Assembly (NCBI RefSeq): GCF_001316245.1 | Contig: NZ_BBDM01000012.1 | Location: forward strand, 1-64,000 | DNA length: 64,000 bases | Reading direction: 5' to 3' | From: Vulcanisaeta sp. JCM 14467 | Lineage (GTDB): Archaea; Thermoproteota; Thermoprotei; Thermoproteales; Thermocladiaceae | In this document: positions 40,840 to 49,433 of the stretch, piece after piece | Layout: every line of letters starts with the position of its first letter | How positions within the stretch are numbered: position 1 is the stretch's first letter | Notes under the pieces: generated by a model | Database searches by the model: none | Told to the model about the DNA's origin: nothing | What the model saw: only the letters and a program-made list of their open reading frames with translations | Made by a program: the position numbers and the translations under genes

Positions 40840-41750
40840 TTACTTAAGAAATATGGACTTACCTATTTCATACGCAGCCCTAAAGTCAAAAATACCCTTA
40901 GGCTCACTCAACGCCTTCTTAATTAACTCAGCCTCTATATTATTCTTAAGCACACCAATCACCAACGCGCCAATCCCATATACACCAGGTATTATTTCCT
41001 TACCATCCATGTTAGGGTCAATACCTTCAACGCCATATGGCGGTATTGCATTCACGTCAGCAACTATCTTCACGTTCTTACCATAATTCTTAAGGATATT
41101 GAGGGGTAATAGTGTTACGCTGGGCGCCCTGTTGATAATACTATCGTTGAATCCTTAATGGCTTCACCAACCTGCTCAGGAGCCTTGGCCTCGACCCCCA
41201 CTACCTTATTCACTTTCAATTCATTATTAATTAAAGAAGCAATCCTCTGCGCCTTAGAAAGCTCTCTAGACGTAACTATCACCTTAGACGCACCCTCCAT
41301 TGCATAGAGCCAAGCGGCTGCAATACCCACGGGTCCCGTACCTGCCAGTACAGTTATTGTCTTGCCCTCAAAGGTGCCTAGACCGAGCTTCATTGATAAT
41401 TGTAGAGTCTTTAGCACTGCAGCACTTGCTGTAGTGTATGAACCCCTTGGATCGACTATTACTGATAGCTCGAAGGGTGGGAACATCCTCTTCTTTATCC
41501 TATCGACTATTGCGTTTACGGTGTCCAGGTCCTTACCATTAACGAATATTTTCGTGAATTTAGCACCTTTTGGGCCCCTCGGGAACATGGCGTCTGAGAC
41601 TATCTTATCAGCATCATCAGGAGTCACTTGCTCATACTTAAGCACAACGGCGTCAGGTATTAGGTCTATTACCATTAAAATGTCAAAGGGACTTGCATGC
41701 CTATCTGCGTCAAGGAATATAAAAATTGGTCTAAAGCTCTGACTTGACAT
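40840..41750 (-). CDS. mtdB: NAD(P)-dependent methylene-H4MPT dehydrogenase, MtdA/MtdB family (one frame break)
   Basis: About 302 residues after repair. FPRGPKGAKFTKIFVNGKDL is the substrate-binding region of the MtdA/MtdB family, and the Rossmann dinucleotide motif is ITVLAGTGPVGIAAAWLYAM near residue 130. The frame breaks near 41127, where one added G gives STGAPSVTLLPLNILKNYGK. It oxidises methylene-H4MPT to methenyl-H4MPT with NAD(P). The family is best known from methylotrophic bacteria; methanogens use the unrelated F420-dependent Mtd. A TATA-like TAATTTTTATTAAGG on the minus strand at about 41778-41792 supports a leaderless start. Confidence 0.9.
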
Positions 41751-41809
41751 GGTCTTATCAGCATATATTGATTTGAGTCCTTAATAAAAATTATCCTAAT
41801 GAACGTTAA

Positions 41810-42487
41810 TTAGACAATGTAGTAGGGCCTATTAACCACGCCCTTATGTAGCAACGTTGCTACGAGAATTCCATCAATACCGTAATTCTTTAAATCGAAA
41901 ATTTCATCTAGGCTACCCAGTCCACCACCAACATATAGTTTACCACCATAATACTGCTTAACTAATTCAATGGTATGCTTATTTATCCCCTTCATCGTAC
42001 CAACGAACTTTAAATTTATTATTAATAATTCATTGGGCGTTAAGCTGGTGAGTGCCGGTGCGATCTTCATTATATTAACTAGTGAATTTGCGAACTTAAC
42101 GTTATTATACTCCATGTCGAGACTGGCAACTCTATTTTTAATCAGCAATAATTCATCTGGGTAAAGCAGATATTCGGTACCAATAACATGCCTTAACCTT
42201 TCGCTATCTTGTAATGAAATACCGGCCCTACCTACGTCAGCGTAGACCGTGAACCCCATCCCAATTGCGTGATTTATAACCCATTGATTACTACCCCTAC
42301 CTATTATTGAGTCGAGATCTGCTATGTATATTGACCGAAATCCCATTTCACGAAACTTATCTAAGAAGCAGTCAGGGTCTGGCGTGTTGCACAGAGTGCT
42401 GTCTGTATACGGTCTGTATTTTTCACGTTCGCCAGCTATTGCATGCACAACAACTCCATTCATTATGTCTAAAACGGGAATTATCAT
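41810..42487 (-). CDS. HisA-like TIM-barrel protein of H4MPT clusters (COG1411-like)
   Basis: About 226 residues from the ATG at 42487. The start IIPVLDIMNGVVVHAIAGER and IYIADLDSIIGRGSN resemble the phosphoribosyl isomerase HisA, and KLYVGGGLGSLDEIFDLKNY is the C-terminal phosphate-binding GGG loop. The catalytic aspartates of HisA are partly kept (VLDIMNG, IADLDSI). HisA-related proteins of this type are conserved with H4MPT genes in methanogens and methylotrophic bacteria, where the role is not settled. It lies 60 bases before mtdB on the same strand. Confidence 0.8.
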   Translation of the reverse strand: MIIPVLDIMNGVVVHAIAGEREKYRPYTDSTLCNTPDPDCFLDKFREMGFRSIYIADLDSIIGRGSNQWVINHAIGMGFTVYADVGRAGISLQDSERLRHVIGTEYLLYPDELLLIKNRVASLDMEYNNVKFANSLVNIMKIAPALTSLTPNELLIINLKFVGTMKGINKHTIELVKQYYGGKLYVGGGLGSLDEIFDLKNYGIDGILVATLLHKGVVNRPYYIV

Positions 42488-42767
42488 AATTCTTACCTGA
42501 TTCACGGCGCGTTGTCAATGCGCATTATTATTTAATAAGCATTCCTCTTAGACTAAGGCTAAGAGAACACGTAATGCGTAATTTCGAGAATTTTCTTCGC
42601 GGCTCATAACAGTATAATTATGTCAATAATTCTTGCCGTGTTTTTAAGATTCGAATTGAACTTTCGATTTACCCTAGAAAGGCATAATAAATAAATAAAT
42701 GAAGTAACATGAGATAGCATGAAGCACTTAAATCTTAAAATCGACCTATAATTGCGCTTAATTACAT
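42488..42767. other. Divergent intergenic region between HisA-like gene and mptD
   Basis: About 280 AT-rich bases between divergent genes. A 7-bp inverted repeat (CTCTTAG/CTAAGAG) lies near 42546-42566. CACTTAAATCTTAAAATC at 42726-42743 is TATA-like and about 30 bases ahead of the mptD ATG. I see no gene. Confidence 0.45.
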
Positions 42768-43166
42768 ATGGACAGTAAATACTTGGATAAGGCCAGTAAG
42801 TACTTCACGCCAAAGCTCACGGATAGGGAAAGGGCTGCGTTCGAGGCTGGTGTTGCCCTTGGAATGATATTACATCAATTTAGGGGAATACCCATTAAGT
42901 ACACTGATGAGATTGAACATTTAAGGAAGGTCATTGAATATGCAGTAATGTCACAACCATTTAAGCATAGTGCCAGGGTGCAGGTAAATATTGATACGAG
43001 TAAGTTCAATATAAATGATCCATATAGCTACGTAACACTAGATCCCAGGTACTTGGATGTGGAGATTACCGTGGAGTATGGGAAGGCCTTTGTAAAGGCA
43101 AGAATTAGATATATTGATGAGATTAATTATACATTGGCATATATCGAGGATATTGGCGAAAAATAA
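42768..43166 (+). CDS. mptD: Archaeal dihydroneopterin aldolase (MptD-like, PF04038)
   Basis: 132 residues, intact. RAAFEAGVALGMILHQFRGIP is the conserved N-terminal helix of the archaeal dihydroneopterin aldolase family, and the C-terminal strands (SYVTLDPRYLDVEITVEYGK) agree. It cleaves dihydroneopterin to 6-hydroxymethyl-dihydropterin and glycolaldehyde, the pterin step before MptE. It begins a cluster of cofactor genes transcribed in one direction. No paralogue is visible in the window. Confidence 0.85.
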   Translation: MDSKYLDKASKYFTPKLTDRERAAFEAGVALGMILHQFRGIPIKYTDEIEHLRKVIEYAVMSQPFKHSARVQVNIDTSKFNINDPYSYVTLDPRYLDVEITVEYGKAFVKARIRYIDEINYTLAYIEDIGEK

Positions 43167-43193
43167 ATATTATCCAGGATTAATCTTTGAGTA

Positions 43194-43850
43194 ATGAATA
43201 CATGTCGAGAACTAAGAAAATTTGGTTTTTCTAAGGATACTTATGGTGAGACAATCACCATATTCTATGGAGATAACGATGACATAGTTAATGTAATGCC
43301 AATGGGGTTTAAACTATATGCAGATGGGGAATTCTGCGGATTAACTGGTAGGGTTTTCAAGGGATCCACGATGTATGACCTAGTCATTTATAAGGGTCTT
43401 AATGAAATAAGATGCAGTGTGTGCATTACGAAGGATCCGCGCGCATTCTATTACTCTATCTTCAATAAAAAGTACGTAATTAACTTACTTAAGAGGAGAG
43501 CCTTGAATTCTTGTGATGCTTACATTAATGGAACTATGGTAATTAGTGATGTAGGTGATGATAGTATTAAGGTAATTGTTAAGTTGCATAATGTTAATAT
43601 CATTACGAGGAATCCAAGGGTGTTTGATAGGGCGTCGGCTGCAATAATTGAGGCGCTGGTTTGGTATACTAAGATCCCTTATGTACCATGTAATAAGATA
43701 AGGCAAATTTTGGATAGAGAGAGATTTTACTTAGAAACTGTTAGGAGAGCAAGTAGGAAAGGCATTTATAGGCATATGATTAACGACATATATGCTAGGG
43801 CAAAGGAACTTGCGAGTACTAGGTGTGGATCCAGGGACAAAGACCTTTGA
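43194..43850 (+). CDS. DUF447-family protein of H4MPT clusters
   Basis: 218 residues. FGFSKDTYGETITIFYGDND then NVMPMGFKLYADG is the flavin-binding-like split-barrel start of DUF447 (COG2457), and ASAAIIEALVWYTKIPYVPC is the conserved helix before the C-terminus. DUF447 genes accompany H4MPT biosynthesis and C1 genes in archaea and methylotrophs; no reaction is assigned. The gene overlaps the 5' end of the following DUF1464 gene by about 40 bases, suggesting co-expression. Confidence 0.8.
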   Translation: MNTCRELRKFGFSKDTYGETITIFYGDNDDIVNVMPMGFKLYADGEFCGLTGRVFKGSTMYDLVIYKGLNEIRCSVCITKDPRAFYYSIFNKKYVINLLKRRALNSCDAYINGTMVISDVGDDSIKVIVKLHNVNIITRNPRVFDRASAAIIEALVWYTKIPYVPCNKIRQILDRERFYLETVRRASRKGIYRHMINDIYARAKELASTRCGSRDKDL

Positions 43851-44968
43851 CATAGCGGTTATAGAAGATGGCGAGGTTAAGATCGAAAAGAGCATACCAA
43901 CTGAGGAAATAGCAAAGGATCCTAATGTCCTTATTAACGCGATGGAGTCCTTCGATGTTGATTACGTGGTTGGACCATCGGGCTATGGCGTCCCACCAAC
44001 AATGGGTAGTGACGTGATAGACCCTAGCGATTCGCCGTTGAGGTTCTCCTCTTAAGTACTGAGGATGATATTAAGCGTGGCGTAGCCGCAGGTGAGATTG
44101 GAATATGGGTTTATGATGCGCTCGCAAAGACGGTTGAGCACATAGTGAGGGCACTCGGTAATAAGACACTATTCCTGCCGGGCATTATTCACCTACCTAC
44201 GGTGCCCTGGTACAGGAAGATTAATAAGGTTGACCTCGGAACCGTGGATAAACTAGCAGCATCCTTCGTGGCATTATATTCATATAGCCAGAGGGAGGGT
44301 ATTGATTATGATAAGGTTAATGCCATAGTTGCCGAGTTAGGTTTTGGCTACAACGCGGCCATAGCTATTAGTAATGGTAAGATTGTGGATGGGGTTGGGG
44401 GTACGGTAGCCTCAATAGGCACGTTAACGTCAGGCGCATTGGACCTTGAGGTGGTGGCTCATGAGAGTTCCTGGGAGAGGTGGGATGTATTTCACGGTGG
44501 GATCTTCTATTACGGTAAGGTGTATGACATGCAGGAGTTGGTGAATGGTTATCAGAGGTCTGAGGAACCATACGCATCCTTACTTCTTGCCTTTGTTGAG
44601 GGTGTGGCTAAGGACATAATGAGGGCCAGAGTATCAACACCAAAGGCTAACGTAATTCTACTAACTGGTAGGCATAGTAAGTATGACTTAGTCGTAAAGT
44701 TATTGAAGGAGTACCTAAGGGATTTAGACGTAGAGCCCGCCGGCCTGTTAAAGGGTGCCGTTATTAGTAAGGAGCTAGTCAGGGCTATGCCGCAATTGGT
44801 GAGGGATTAATGGGCGGCACCTTTAGCGACTTAGTCAAGTATATGCAGATAGATAAGGCGTGTGGAACGGTTGCCGACTACGTAATTCACGAGAGGGCCA
44901 GCAGGTTTAGGGAGAGAGTTTTAAAGTCGTACTTAGAGACTGTTAGGAAACCAATACTATGTAAATGA
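43810..44968 (+). CDS. DUF1464-family protein (ASKHA-fold kinase-like, two frame breaks)
   Basis: About 385 residues after repair. RVLGVDPGTKTFDIAVIEDG is the phosphate-1 motif of the sugar-kinase/actin fold, and LTGRHSKYDLVVKLLKEYL is the adenosine-side loop. Frame breaks lie near 44040 (join to VLLLSTEDDIKRGVAAGEIG) and near 44808. After the second, the family's C-terminal block continues as TFSDLVKYMQIDKACGTVAD YV and ends at 44968. The start is uncertain: an ATG at 43792 or a TTG at 43810, both inside the upstream gene. The family (COG2441) is annotated as a predicted kinase; it often accompanies DUF447. Function unproven. Confidence 0.75.
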
Positions 44969-44990
44969 TGCAATCAATAAAAATTATTTA

Positions 44991-45005
44991 AGGGTATATA
45001 ATACT
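44991..45005 (+). promoter_or_regulatory. TATA-box promoter of mptA
   Basis: AAGGGTATATAATAC is centred about 36 bases ahead of the mptA ATG at 45035. Confidence 0.5.
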
Positions 45006-45034
45006 TAAATTAAGACCAACGCCTATAATAATTG

Positions 45035-45976
45035 ATGAGGAGTACGATATTACCCCACGTACAGTGCGACCAACCCGATATTCCAATTAAAATTGATAAG
45101 GTGTGTATTAAGGGGATTTATAGGAGGATCTGTCTCAACACTGATGATTCCTCCATTTGCTTAAATGCCAGGATCAATGCCTGCATAGATCTTCCCAAGA
45201 ACCAGAAGGGTATTCACGTATCTAGGAACGTGGAAACAATATTGGAAACACTCAGCGAGACAAGATTTACTGGGTTTAAGAAATTGGAGGAAGCGCTCAG
45301 GAATATAACGCATATGCTCCTTAACAAGCATAATTATGCATACAGGGCCGAGGCGTCAATAAGTACGCTTTACCTGTATAAGTATGGTGATGAACGCATT
45401 AGTAATTATGTTGATGAAATACCCGTTACCCTAGTACTGAGAGATGTACTGCTGCGTGATGGGTATGAGGAGATTACCATAGGCGTTAAGATGATGGGAA
45501 TGACCGTATGCCCCTGCGCCCAGCAGGTTTATGCCGCAATGGAAAACCTATCGCTTCCTAATGCGCCGTCCCACTCCCAGAGGGCCATGATATACTTAGG
45601 CGTTAAGGTGCACGGAGGTGATAGTGATGGCATTGATCTCAATAACATAATTAGGGCTGCATTAGACTCCTTCTCAGCTCCTGTGTTAAACTTCCTAAAG
45701 AGGGATAGCGAGTATAGACTTGTTAAGAAGGCCTTTGAGAACCCCAGGTTCGTCGAGGACGTAACTAGGCACGCAATATACAACGTCTATAAAATACTTA
45801 GGGATAATCTTAAGGATGATGATGAGGTATTCGTGAAGGTCATTAGTTACGAGAGCATACACCCATTCAACCTTTACTCATACTCAGCATATAAGGTTAA
45901 GGAGTTGCGAGAACTTGACCACCTAAGTAATGGAATTAATAATAATTCTAGTGATATAATTAATAAGAATTGTTAA
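45035..45976 (+). CDS. mptA: GTP cyclohydrolase MptA (FolE2/GCYH-IB family)
   Basis: About 313 residues. It opens the GTP ring to a cyclic dihydroneopterin phosphate, the first pterin step of H4MPT synthesis. VKMMGMTVCPCAQQV holds the metal-binding Cys and PSHSQRAMIYLGVKVHGG the His/Ser motif typical of MptA. The N-terminal HVQCDQPDIPIKIDKVCIKG is also characteristic. A TTG codon precedes the ATG at 45035, which is preferred. The C-terminus is Asn-rich and variable. The following step normally needs MptB, for which I see no gene here. Confidence 0.92.
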   Translation: MRSTILPHVQCDQPDIPIKIDKVCIKGIYRRICLNTDDSSICLNARINACIDLPKNQKGIHVSRNVETILETLSETRFTGFKKLEEALRNITHMLLNKHNYAYRAEASISTLYLYKYGDERISNYVDEIPVTLVLRDVLLRDGYEEITIGVKMMGMTVCPCAQQVYAAMENLSLPNAPSHSQRAMIYLGVKVHGGDSDGIDLNNIIRAALDSFSAPVLNFLKRDSEYRLVKKAFENPRFVEDVTRHAIYNVYKILRDNLKDDDEVFVKVISYESIHPFNLYSYSAYKVKELRELDHLSNGINNNSSDIINKNC

Positions 45977-45988
45977 GTTATAAATTTG

Positions 45989-46633
45989 TTATTTATAAAA
46001 TATCACTTTACTTCTATTCTTCCTAATTACCCTATTTATCAGGGTTTCTGCTATTTGAAGCTTCGTCCTCTTTATCTCGTCATCCCTCTTAACCATCTTA
46101 TGTGGGTTGAAGCCGTATATCCTAATTTCCCGGGCACCCATGTAATACGCCAGATAAACTGCGCGGTCGCCATCCGTAAATCCTGGAATCAATAGTGAAC
46201 ATCCACGTGGCCATACTTGCACTGTTGGTAATAATTGCTTAGCCATTGAGGCGTACCTTGGGTAATAACTAATGTTATCGCCATGCGCATGCCCCAGTAT
46301 TAATGCGTCATACTTAACTAATTCATCCGGCTTAAAATCGAAGTCTGTAACGATAATGTCGGGGCTTAAACCCCAATTATGAAGTAACTCCACGGAGTAG
46401 CCCTCAACGGCTATAAGTAAGCCATCATTCAGCGGCTTGGTTTCCGCAGGTGGCATTACTATGTTTACCACATCCCAATCATACTCCTTTAAATCCCTAT
46501 CATAATTACAGTACTTAGGCGCTATTTCAGCCGCTACGTGATCGCCGTTGAAATTTAATTGCGGAAGCAATGCGGTATAGTAACTCCTCACTAACACCCA
46601 TTCCAATGGATCGAAAACGATTCCTCCACGCAT
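45989..46633 (-). CDS. mptE: 6-hydroxymethyl-7,8-dihydropterin pyrophosphokinase MptE (DUF115)
   Basis: 214 residues. Conserved DUF115 features are IAVEGYSVELLHNWGLSPDI followed by IVTDFDFKPDE, then LILGHAHGDNI and RGCSLLIPGFTDGDRAVYLA, ending with REIRIYGFNPHK. It transfers pyrophosphate from ATP to the pterin alcohol made by MptD. It converges with mptA and is divergent from ftr. No frame problem. Confidence 0.92.
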   Translation of the reverse strand: MRGGIVFDPLEWVLVRSYYTALLPQLNFNGDHVAAEIAPKYCNYDRDLKEYDWDVVNIVMPPAETKPLNDGLLIAVEGYSVELLHNWGLSPDIIVTDFDFKPDELVKYDALILGHAHGDNISYYPRYASMAKQLLPTVQVWPRGCSLLIPGFTDGDRAVYLAYYMGAREIRIYGFNPHKMVKRDDEIKRTKLQIAETLINRVIRKNRSKVIFYK

Positions 46634-46709
46634 AACGTTAAATAGGCCGTGGTCAATCCAATATATCCCTTTCTGGGCACATACGTATTCCTGGTAATAA
46701 CATGGTAGT

Positions 46710-46722
46710 AATTCTTTTTAAC
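46710..46722 (+). promoter_or_regulatory. Promoter region of the ftr-fmd-mch operon
   Basis: AATTCTTTTTAAC is a TATA-like element about 38 bases ahead of the ftr ATG (46754), on the strand leading into the five-gene operon. Confidence 0.4.
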
Positions 46723-46753
46723 ATCACATCTTGTACTAGTTTGTCGACCTTTA

Positions 46754-47689
46754 ATGAGTATGCTTAAGATTGGTGATGTAATTGTTGAAGACACATTCGC
46801 TGAGGCATTCCCCATGTATGCTACACGCATTTTAATAACAGCCATTAACCGTAGGTGGGCATTAATAGCGGCTAGCGTGGCTACGGGCTTTGGAACATCA
46901 ATAATAGGTAGTCCTGGCGAGGCAGGTATTGAGGGTTTAGTCTCTCCAAAGGCAACACCTGATGGTAGGCCTGGCGCCCTTATTCAGATATACCACACCG
47001 ACCTAGCAAGCCTGAAATTAGTTACTATACAGAGAGTTGGTCAGTGTGTATTAACGGCACCGACCACGGCGGCCTTTGATGCCCTTGAGAATAGCCGTAG
47101 GAAGATGGCAGTTGGTAGGGCATTGGCGAAGTTCGGTGACGGCTTCGAGAGGCAGGGCATCATGTATAATAGGAAGGTGTGGAGAATACCCGTGATGGAG
47201 GGCGAATTCATCGTTGAGGATTCCTTCGGCATTAAGAAGGCTGTAGGTGGTGGTAACATATTGATAATAGCGAGGAATCAACAGGCAGGGTTAGAAGCAG
47301 CGGAAAAAGCCGTTAAAGCTATAAGGAAGTACGCTAGAGGTGTCATTACGCCATTCCCTGGTGGGATCGTGAGGTCCGGATCAAAGGTTGGCTCACTTAA
47401 ATATCCTAAATTAAGGGCAACAACAAATCATCTTTACTGCCCAACACTAAGGTCGGTGGTTAAGGACACACGATTACCACCTGATGCTAATTCCGTGTAT
47501 GAAATAGTCATTGATGGTCTCACAAAGGATGCGGTATTGTTGGCCATGGGCCTCGCAATAAAGGCGGCTGCATCAGTGCCTGGCGTTATTAAGATTGATG
47601 CCGGTAACTATGGTGGAAAGTTAGGGCCATATCTACTATATTTAAAGGAGGCCCTAGAGGTGGCTAAGGATTATGATGTTAAGGTTTAA
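46754..47689 (+). CDS. ftr: Formylmethanofuran:H4MPT formyltransferase
   Basis: 311 residues, intact. VIVEDTFAEAFPMYATRILI, then GFGTSIIGSPGEAGIEG, TPDGRPGALIQIYH, the long conserved VWRIPVMEGEFIVEDSFGIK and FPGGIVRSGSKVGSLKYP are all hallmark Ftr segments. It moves the formyl group between methanofuran and N5 of H4MPT. In methylotrophic bacteria the same subunit (FhcD) is part of a formyltransferase/hydrolase complex with the A, B and C proteins; here it leads an operon with those genes. The spacing to fmdDB is 12 bases, with a GGTGA element. Confidence 0.95.
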   Translation: MSMLKIGDVIVEDTFAEAFPMYATRILITAINRRWALIAASVATGFGTSIIGSPGEAGIEGLVSPKATPDGRPGALIQIYHTDLASLKLVTIQRVGQCVLTAPTTAAFDALENSRRKMAVGRALAKFGDGFERQGIMYNRKVWRIPVMEGEFIVEDSFGIKKAVGGGNILIIARNQQAGLEAAEKAVKAIRKYARGVITPFPGGIVRSGSKVGSLKYPKLRATTNHLYCPTLRSVVKDTRLPPDANSVYEIVIDGLTKDAVLLAMGLAIKAAASVPGVIKIDAGNYGGKLGPYLLYLKEALEVAKDYDVKV

Positions 47690-47701
47690 GGTGACTCGAT
47701 A

Positions 47702-49433
47702 ATGCAGGAATTCATACTAAATACCGAGAGAAAAACTAGTCAGGCAATGTACATGGAGGGATATGGCAAGTTCTCGCCGGAATATTTACGTATAGTGAGC
47801 ACGGCAGAAATGAATCTCGAGGATGCTAAGGTGCTTGGAATAAGGGATAGAGTGAAGCTAATGTCTAGGGATGGAGTGAGCGTGATAGTTAATGTAAAGG
47901 TCACGGATGGGATTCCCCGTGGTACTATATTCCTACCACCAGGCCCCTGGGCTAATGTATTAATTACAGAGGGTACAGACGCTATTGGAGTTCCATCATT
48001 TAGGAACGAAAAAAATATTTGTTGATACAACGACAGAACCCGTCACATCGCTTGAGGAAATACTCAGGATACTTAGTGCAAAAGTACTGCAAATACCGCA
48101 TGGTACCGATATACCCCTCAAGAGTGGTGAGAAGAGAATTATTGAGAACGTTGCATGTCCGATCTGTGCTGAGCTCTGTGACTATCTAAAAATTGAGATT
48201 ACTGGTAATAGGATCGTGCGTAATATCGGTGGTTGCGCTAAGTCGGTATCTAAATTCCTCAATTATCATAAAGATAGGATATTAAAACCATACATTAGGA
48301 TTAATGATAAGCTTGTTGAAGTTAGCCTAGAGGAGGCCCTTGATAAAGCTGCTGATATACTCGTTAATGCCAAGTACCCATTAATTTACGGCCTCTCGAT
48401 TACAAGCGTCAAAACGGATGAATACGCAATACAGTTAGCCGAATTATTGAGAGGTGCCGTTGATAATCCAAGTACATTCTGCCATGGGCCAACGTCATTA
48501 GCCGTGCAAGAAGTCGGAGGCGTATTCACGACATTTAGTGATGTAATAAACTTAGCAGACCTAGTAATATTTTGGGGTTCCGATCCCATTAATTCCCACG
48601 TTAATCATTTATCAAGGAATATTGTGCCGAAGGGTAGGTTTATTGGTGGTAGGAAAGATAGAAAGATAGTAGTTATTGATATAAGGAGGACGGAATTAGC
48701 TAACATGGCAGACTTATTCATACAAGTGAAACCTGGCAGGGACGTAGAATTAATAACCGCACTTAGGATGGCATTGCATGATTTAGATATTGAGGTAGAT
48801 AATGTGGCTGGGGTTCCACGTGACATGGTTTACAAGTTAGCTGACATGATGGCTTCAGCTAAGTACGGAGTCATAATGTATGGCTTGGGGATAACCGAGA
48901 ACGGAGTAAAGCATAGAAGCGTTGAGGAGCTAATGAAGCTAGTCCAGGACTTAAATGAGTATACGAAATTTGCTGTGATGCCAATGAGAGGTCACTACAA
49001 CGTTGTTGGGTCCAATGAGGCTTCACTTTGGTTAACGGGATATCCATATGCCGTGGACTTCGCTAGGGGATTCTCAAGGATGTACGTGGGTGTCACTACC
49101 GCGATGGACTTATTAATTAATGGCGATGTTGATGCCGCGTTAATAGTTGGTCACGACCCCGTGGCAAGTTTTCCGAGAAAGGCCGTACAGCACTTGTCTA
49201 GGATACCGGTGATAGTCATTGATCCAAAATGGTCCTTAACCACGGCATTTGCCGACGTAATAATACCAAGTGGTATGACCGGAATTGAATGTGAGGGATC
49301 AGCCTATAGGATGGATAAGATACCAATTAGGATGAAGAAGATACTTGACCCTCCACCTGGCGTTCTCTGTGATTATGAAATATTAAAGTTACTTATAGAT
49401 AGAGTGATTAATAAGAAGGTTGGTAAAGCATGA
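47702..49433 (+). CDS. fmdB: Formylmethanofuran dehydrogenase subunits D and B, apparently fused (one frame break at A7 run)
   Basis: About 576 residues if the seven-A run at 48009-48015 is read as six. Residues 1-125 are subunit D (molybdopterin-dinucleotide binding): RDRVKLMSRDGVSVIVNV and FLPPGPWANVLITEGTDAIG, ending with EPVTSLEEILRIL. Without a stop or start codon it runs into subunit B: ENVACPICAELCDYLKIEIT with four 4Fe-4S cysteines, and the metal-ligand region STFCHGPTSLAVQEVGGV. The rest matches the B catalytic subunit to the TGA at 49433. B has no in-frame ATG, GTG or TTG between 48015 and its cysteine motif. The kept Cys residues suggest a redox-active enzyme that interconverts CO2 and formate, unlike bacterial FhcB. 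The Mo/W choice is unknown. Confidence 0.85.

Noticed and set aside
44810-44968. A separate 52-residue gene after DUF1464.
   Set aside because: Its sequence (VKYMQIDKACGTVADYV) matches the expected C-terminal block of DUF1464, so it is better explained as the end of that gene after a frame break.
46591-46845. A small minus-strand gene upstream of mptE.
   Set aside because: It mostly overlaps the start of ftr on the other strand, contains no recognisable motif and looks like a shadow frame.
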